Origin: an uncultured bacterium
GTDB taxonomy: Bacteria; Bacillota; Clostridia; Lachnospirales; Lachnospiraceae
Direction of reading: 5' to 3'
Length of the DNA: 9,602 nt
Assembly: GCA_946543095.1 (NCBI GenBank)
Contig: CAMNLO010000044.1
Location: forward strand, 1-9,602
How positions within the stretch are numbered: position 1 is the stretch's first letter; every line of letters starts with the position of its first letter. This document shows positions 6,307 to 9,602 of the stretch, piece by piece. The position numbers and the translations under genes are program-made. Below the pieces are notes generated by a model. It was not told where the DNA came from. It saw only the letters and a program-made list of their open reading frames with translations, and did no database searches.

Positions 6307-7833
6307 ATGTCAAAATCCATCATGATCCTGGGCACTATGTCTAATGCCGGCAAAAGCCTGATCACGGCGGGACTCTGCCGGATCTTCAAACAGGACGGCT
6401 ATCGTGTGGCCCCCTTTAAATCCCAGAATATGGCTTTAAACTCCTATGTCACGGCGGCGGGCCTGGAAATGGGCAGGGCCCAGGTGGTGCAGGCGGAGGC
6501 TGCGGGGATCCTCCCGGATGTGCGCATGAATCCTATTCTCCTAAAGCCCACCTCCGATTCCGGCTCCCAGGTGGTGGTGAACGGCGAGGTCCTGGGGGAT
6601 ATGGATGCCCAGACCTATTTTCAGTACAAGAAGAGCCTGCTCCCCAAGGTCATGGAGGCCTACCACAGCCTGGAGGAGGAATTCGAGGTGATTGTGCTGG
6701 AGGGGGCCGGATCTCCGGCGGAGATCAACTTAAAAGAGGCGGACATCGTGAACCTGGGTATGGCGAAGGCATCGAGATCTCCCGTGCTTCTGGTGGGAGA
6801 CATCGACAGAGGCGGCGTTTTCGCCCAGCTCTACGGCACGGTGGAGCTTCTGGAGAAAGAGGAGCGCTCCTATATCAAGGGCCTGGTGATCAATAAATTC
6901 CGGGGAGACAAAAATCTCCTGATGCTCGGCAACAAAATGCTGGAGGACAAGGTCCATATCCCCGTGGTAGGAGTGGTGCCCTATACAAGGCTGGACATCG
7001 ATGACGAGGACTCCCTTTCCGAGCGCCTGGAAGAGGCGGGGAAGAAGGGGCAGGATGCCAGGGTGGATATCGCCGTGATCCGCCTGCCCCATATCTCCAA
7101 TTTCACGGACCTGAATGTGTTCTCCCTTCTGCCGGAGGTCAACGTGCGCTACATCATGCACCCCGGACAGCTGGAGCATCCCGATATGGTGGTGCTGCCG
7201 GGAACGAAAAATACCATGGGAGACCTGAAGTGGTTAAAGGACATCGGTCTGTATGATAAGCTGAAGGAATACTATGCTGAGGGCGGCGTGGTCTTCGGCA
7301 TCTGCGGAGGCTACCAGATGCTGGGGGCGTCCCTTGAGGATCCTCATGGAGTGGAGGAAGGGGGCACGGAGGAGGGCCTTGGCTTCTTTAATGCCGCCAC
7401 GGTGTTTACCACGGAAAAGCGCAGGACCCAGGTGAAGGGACATTTCCTTGAGACTGGCGGTCTTCTGGACGGGTTAAAATGTATTGAAGCGGAGGGCTAT
7501 GAGATCCATATGGGAAGGCTTTCCCATATGCCGGAGTCCGCGAAGCCCTTTCTTTCCCTTCAGGACATCAACACCGGGGAAACGGTACAGGACGGCATCG
7601 CGGGAGAGCGGGTCTTCGGCACCTATCTCCACGGGGTCTTCGATGCGCCGGGCATCGCCTTTGAAACGGCGAAGGCCCTGGCAAAGCGGAAGGGGATCAC
7701 GCTGACCGACGCGGGAGAGAGCTTAAAATCCCCTGCCCAGCATAAGGAAGAGCAGTACGACCTGCTGGCAAAGACCCTCCGGGAGAATCTGGACATGGAG
7801 CAGGTGTACAGGATCCTGGAGGAAGGGATCTGA
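6307..7833 (+). CDS. cbiP: Cobyric acid synthase
   Basis: This 508-residue enzyme should amidate four carboxylates of adenosylcobyrinic acid a,c-diamide using glutamine and ATP, giving cobyric acid. The N-terminal nucleotide-binding domain opens with GTMSNAGKSLITAGLC (residues 9-24), a dethiobiotin-synthetase-like P-loop. FKSQNMALNSYVT follows, then EGAGSPAEINL. The C-terminal half is a class I glutamine amidotransferase: the nucleophile is Cys333 in FGICGGYQMLG and the catalytic His is His442 in GTYLHGVFD. Both catalytic residues are present and the length is typical. The start at 6307 was chosen because AGGTGA (6291-6296) lies 10 bases upstream, because the protein then begins right at the first strand as in the family, and because an upstream extension in the same frame would overlap cobT code. 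It follows cobT by 5 bases, so the two are surely cotranscribed. Confidence 0.96.
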   Translation: MSKSIMILGTMSNAGKSLITAGLCRIFKQDGYRVAPFKSQNMALNSYVTAAGLEMGRAQVVQAEAAGILPDVRMNPILLKPTSDSGSQVVVNGEVLGDMDAQTYFQYKKSLLPKVMEAYHSLEEEFEVIVLEGAGSPAEINLKEADIVNLGMAKASRSPVLLVGDIDRGGVFAQLYGTVELLEKEERSYIKGLVINKFRGDKNLLMLGNKMLEDKVHIPVVGVVPYTRLDIDDEDSLSERLEEAGKKGQDARVDIAVIRLPHISNFTDLNVFSLLPEVNVRYIMHPGQLEHPDMVVLPGTKNTMGDLKWLKDIGLYDKLKEYYAEGGVVFGICGGYQMLGASLEDPHGVEEGGTEEGLGFFNAATVFTTEKRRTQVKGHFLETGGLLDGLKCIEAEGYEIHMGRLSHMPESAKPFLSLQDINTGETVQDGIAGERVFGTYLHGVFDAPGIAFETAKALAKRKGITLTDAGESLKSPAQHKEEQYDLLAKTLRENLDMEQVYRILEEGI

Positions 7834-8058
7834 GGAAATGCCGGATCGATCAGCATTTTCCATACCCTCCGGGGAATCTGCTTCATCAGTGTTTTCCTGA
7901 AGAAGAGACCGAAAAAGCAGTATTTCAGATTTTGCATCTACAGCTTTCGATTTCCCTAAGACAGAACTGGAATTGTATGATATAATGAAACGGCTGTGTG
8001 CAAAAATACGAGGATATGAAACAAAGGTTTCGGGAGCATCAGCCGGAGGGCAGCAGCC
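7834..8058 (+). other. 225-base gap between cbiP and the downstream hypothetical gene
   Basis: No recognisable gene lies here. Just after the cbiP stop is a weak inverted repeat (7834-7841 with 7853-7861, one bulge, 11-base loop). It is followed by no run of T, so it is not a convincing terminator. The middle is relatively AT-rich and contains a promoter-like sequence. A frame running from 7901 to a TGA at 8060-8062 is open and reads like ordinary protein (for example TELELYDIMKRL), but its only ATG (7985) has no ribosome binding site. Confidence 0.5.
7958..7986 (+). promoter_or_regulatory. Possible sigma-70/sigma-A type promoter
   Basis: A perfect -10 hexamer TATAAT (7981-7986) lies 17 bases after AAGACA (7958-7963), which matches 4 of 6 positions of the TTGACA consensus. 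It lies about 70 bases before the gene at 8059 and could start a transcript covering that gene and cobD. The match is by eye only. An open coding-like frame runs across the same bases, so chance is possible. Confidence 0.45.
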
Positions 8059-8526
8059 ATGATGATCAGGATCTCCGCGATCCGCAAGGATTATTCCGGA
8101 AAAGGCAAAGAGAAGGACGAGGAAAAGAAGAAGGGTGAGGATAACCCTCTGTTTGTGTATAATCAGCTGCCGGCAACCTCTGTGTCCACCGGTTTCATGA
8201 AGCATCAGGGCAGGGAATGGGACCCGCATAAGGAGCTTCCCGAAGACTTCCATCCCACACTGGATCAGATGTGCTTTGAATTAAAGGGCTACCGCTATGA
8301 TAAGGACGATATGGAGATGGTCATCTATACGCCCTTTGAATACCGGCTGTACTGCCCCTGTGGCGAGCAGGAGTATCTGCAGTTCGCGGAAGAGGTGGAT
8401 ATGGCAATGGCCCATAACACCAACTACACCTGCAAGATGCTGGCGTATTATCTGGATCCGGATTTCCATACCTTCAGTTCCTTAAATCCCCTGTTAAACA
8501 TCGGGCTCAGATGGTTCTTCCATTAA
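8059..8526 (+). CDS. Hypothetical protein, 155 residues
   Basis: I do not recognise this protein. The N-terminus has a very charged Lys/Glu/Asp stretch (about residues 13-28, GKGKEKDEEKKKGED). A more ordinary globular sequence follows, rich in Tyr, Phe, His and acidic residues, with one CPCGEQEY segment and a hydrophobic end (NPLLNIGLRWFFH). There is no signal peptide and no clear membrane helix. A good ribosome binding site (GGAGGG at 8045-8050) sits 8 bases before the ATG at 8059; a second ATG follows directly at 8062. The gene lies on the same strand between cbiP and cobD and a promoter-like sequence lies upstream, so it may share a transcript with cobD. The charged start could be non-homologous leader with the conserved part beginning near residue 29. 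Whether it has any role in B12 metabolism cannot be told from sequence. Confidence 0.65.
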   Translation: MMIRISAIRKDYSGKGKEKDEEKKKGEDNPLFVYNQLPATSVSTGFMKHQGREWDPHKELPEDFHPTLDQMCFELKGYRYDKDDMEMVIYTPFEYRLYCPCGEQEYLQFAEEVDMAMAHNTNYTCKMLAYYLDPDFHTFSSLNPLLNIGLRWFFH

Positions 8527-8544
8527 GACCGGTTTTTCCCGCAG

Positions 8545-8570
8545 GGTTTGTGCCGCGAGCTCCGCAAACC
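8545..8570 (+). other. Small inverted repeat between the hypothetical gene and cobD
   Basis: GGTTTGTG (8545-8552) can pair with CGCAAACC (8563-8570), with one G-T pair and a 10-base loop. No T tract follows on either strand, so it is not an intrinsic terminator. It sits 32 bases before the cobD start, in a leader with no visible ribosome binding site, and could affect translation; this is only a possibility. Confidence 0.3.
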
Positions 8571-8601
8571 TGTGCTGTCAGATCCTTGTTTCACTCGCAA
8601 T

Positions 8602-9602
8602 ATGGAGCCTGATTTGAGTCATACGGACTGCAAAGCCGACAATATGCTGCATGGGGGTGAGATTTACGCCCTGGGGGAGATTCGTCAGGATTTTTCCGTC
8701 AATATCAATCCTCTGGGTGTCCCGGAGGAGGTGCTGAACGCCATCCGCGCAGGGCTCTTAAATGTGGAATGTTATCCCGACAGGGATTGCATGTCACTGA
8801 GAGAGGCTCTTTCCATCCGGCTGGAGCTTCCCGGTGAGAACATCCTTTTCGGCAACGGTGCCTCCGAGCTGATCATGCTGTTAGTCCTTGGCCTTCGTCC
8901 GAAGAAGGCCCTTCTTCCCGTTCCCTCCTTTTCCGGCTATGAACATGCCCTCAGAGGAGCGGGAGTTCCCATTGATTATTTTTTCTTAAACAAAAATGCC
9001 GGCTTTCAGCCAGACGAGGGCTTTCTGGAAGCCCTGGTTCATCTGAGCGCCGGAGATATGCTCTTTTTATGCTCCCCCGCAAATCCCGTGGGGAATACCC
9101 TGTCCAAAGCATTTTTGACGGAGCTCGCGGAAGAGTGCAGGAGCAGGCAGATCTGTTTTGTCCTGGACGAATGCTTTATCGGGTTTTTGCCCGATGAGGA
9201 GATGAGGACCATGCGGCAGGAGGCCGTGGGGAATCCTTACCTCTTCGTGCTGGATGCCTTTACCAAGCGCTATGCCTGCCCGGGCCTGAGACTCGGCTAT
9301 CTCATGGGGGATCGGGAAAGGCTTACGGAGATCGCAAGGCTCCAGCCGGAGTGGAGTGTCTCCGCCCTGGCCCAGATCGCGGGTACCGCGGCCCTTCATG
9401 CCCCGGTTTCCTATCTTGAGGATGCAAGGCTTCTGATCACCACGGAACGGGAGTATCTGACAAAGAGCCTGACGGACCTCGGCTTTATCGTTTATCCCGG
9501 GGAAGCGAACTATATGCTTTTTGAGGCCACGGACGCGGTCCGGTGTGAGATTTTTTCCGCCCTTCTGAAGGAGGGCTTTCTGATCCGCCGCTGCGCAAAT
9601 TA
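8602..9602 (+). CDS. cobD: Threonine-phosphate decarboxylase-like PLP aminotransferase, incomplete at the window end
   Basis: Reading from ATG 8602 gives 333 residues without a stop up to the window edge. The protein is a class I/II pyridoxal-phosphate enzyme of the histidinol-phosphate aminotransferase/CobD group. The opening HGGEIYALGEIRQDFSVNIN, with NPLGVP following, is characteristic of CobD. CobD decarboxylates L-threonine-O-3-phosphate to aminopropanol phosphate, the arm linking corrin and nucleotide loop. Further landmarks are FGNGASELI (Gly84-Asn85), Asn161 in SPANPVG (usually NPNNPTG), Asp189 in VLDECFIGF, the PLP lysine Lys222 in FTKRYACPG, Arg230 in LRLGY, and LIRRCAN at the edge, matching the IRDCSNF-type end motif. 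About 25-30 residues are probably missing. The start is uncertain: no ribosome binding site precedes 8602. TTG at 8548, GTG at 8572 and ATG at 8644 are alternatives. The position beside cbiP, cobT and cobS supports CobD over a histidine-pathway aminotransferase. Confidence 0.88.
   Translation, partial: MEPDLSHTDCKADNMLHGGEIYALGEIRQDFSVNINPLGVPEEVLNAIRAGLLNVECYPDRDCMSLREALSIRLELPGENILFGNGASELIMLLVLGLRPKKALLPVPSFSGYEHALRGAGVPIDYFFLNKNAGFQPDEGFLEALVHLSAGDMLFLCSPANPVGNTLSKAFLTELAEECRSRQICFVLDECFIGFLPDEEMRTMRQEAVGNPYLFVLDAFTKRYACPGLRLGYLMGDRERLTEIARLQPEWSVSALAQIAGTAALHAPVSYLEDARLLITTEREYLTKSLTDLGFIVYPGEANYMLFEATDAVRCEIFSALLKEGFLIRRCAN

Noticed and set aside
7834..7861. Intrinsic terminator after cbiP
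   Set aside because: The inverted repeat is short, bulged and not followed by a T tract.
7723..8253. Long open frame on the minus strand across the end of cbiP and the gap
   Set aside because: It is antisense to two better supported + strand genes, has low-complexity composition and resembles no family I know.
8527..8601. Cobalamin riboswitch before cobD
   Set aside because: The leader is too short and I see no B12-box-like GCCACTG sequence; only a small hairpin is present.

Overview
The window is a single-strand (+) stretch of a vitamin B12 (adenosylcobalamin) biosynthesis locus. Several features suggest a moderately GC-rich anaerobic Firmicute, most likely a Lachnospiraceae-type Clostridia: the early-cobalt pathway enzymes CbiD, CbiG and CbiP, AGGAGG-type ribosome binding sites, and a membrane hybrid histidine kinase remnant of a style I associate with that family. 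The taxonomic call is inference from gene style, not from a database match.

Layout, left to right: dihydrofolate reductase (folA, 88-582); cobS (584-1354); a 1013-residue fused cbiD-cbiG gene (1395-4436); a decayed hybrid sensor kinase/response regulator (about 4438-5195); cobT (5207-6301); cbiP (6307-7833); a 225-base gap with a promoter-like sequence; an unrecognised 155-residue gene (8059-8526); and a threonine-phosphate decarboxylase-like aminotransferase (cobD-type, 8602 to the window end, incomplete). Spacings of 1 to 40 bases among folA, cobS and cbiDG, and 5 bases between cobT and cbiP, point to an operon. CbiG and CbiD act one after the other in corrin ring construction. CbiP amidates the corrin side chains. 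CobD would supply aminopropanol phosphate. CobT makes the alpha-ribazole phosphate lower ligand, and CobS joins that ligand to the activated corrinoid. cobU, cbiB, cbiA and the other ring methylases are not in the window.

The most striking structure lies inside the cbiD-cbiG fusion. A 13-base word, TAGTTAACATAAC, occurs seven times without change, plus one degenerate copy, always in the same codon phase and encoding [L/V/I]VNIT. The copies form two regularly spaced arrays. One interrupts the CbiD fold (1701-1862, period 54 bases). The other forms the bridge between CbiD and CbiG (2847-3128, period 66 bases). Spacers alternate between two types, and the spacer type containing Lys-Thr...Asp-Ser-Glu-Asp is shared by both arrays. 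The second array carries a nearly perfect 132-base tandem duplication. The arrays are visibly AT-richer than their surroundings. This looks like a frame-tolerated, coding-region repeat element of a kind I cannot name, and it is the best candidate here for something undescribed.

A second oddity is the kinase remnant between cbiDG and cobT. It has lost its 5' part and the entire histidine/ATPase core through a clean internal deletion, but keeps an intact-looking receiver domain.
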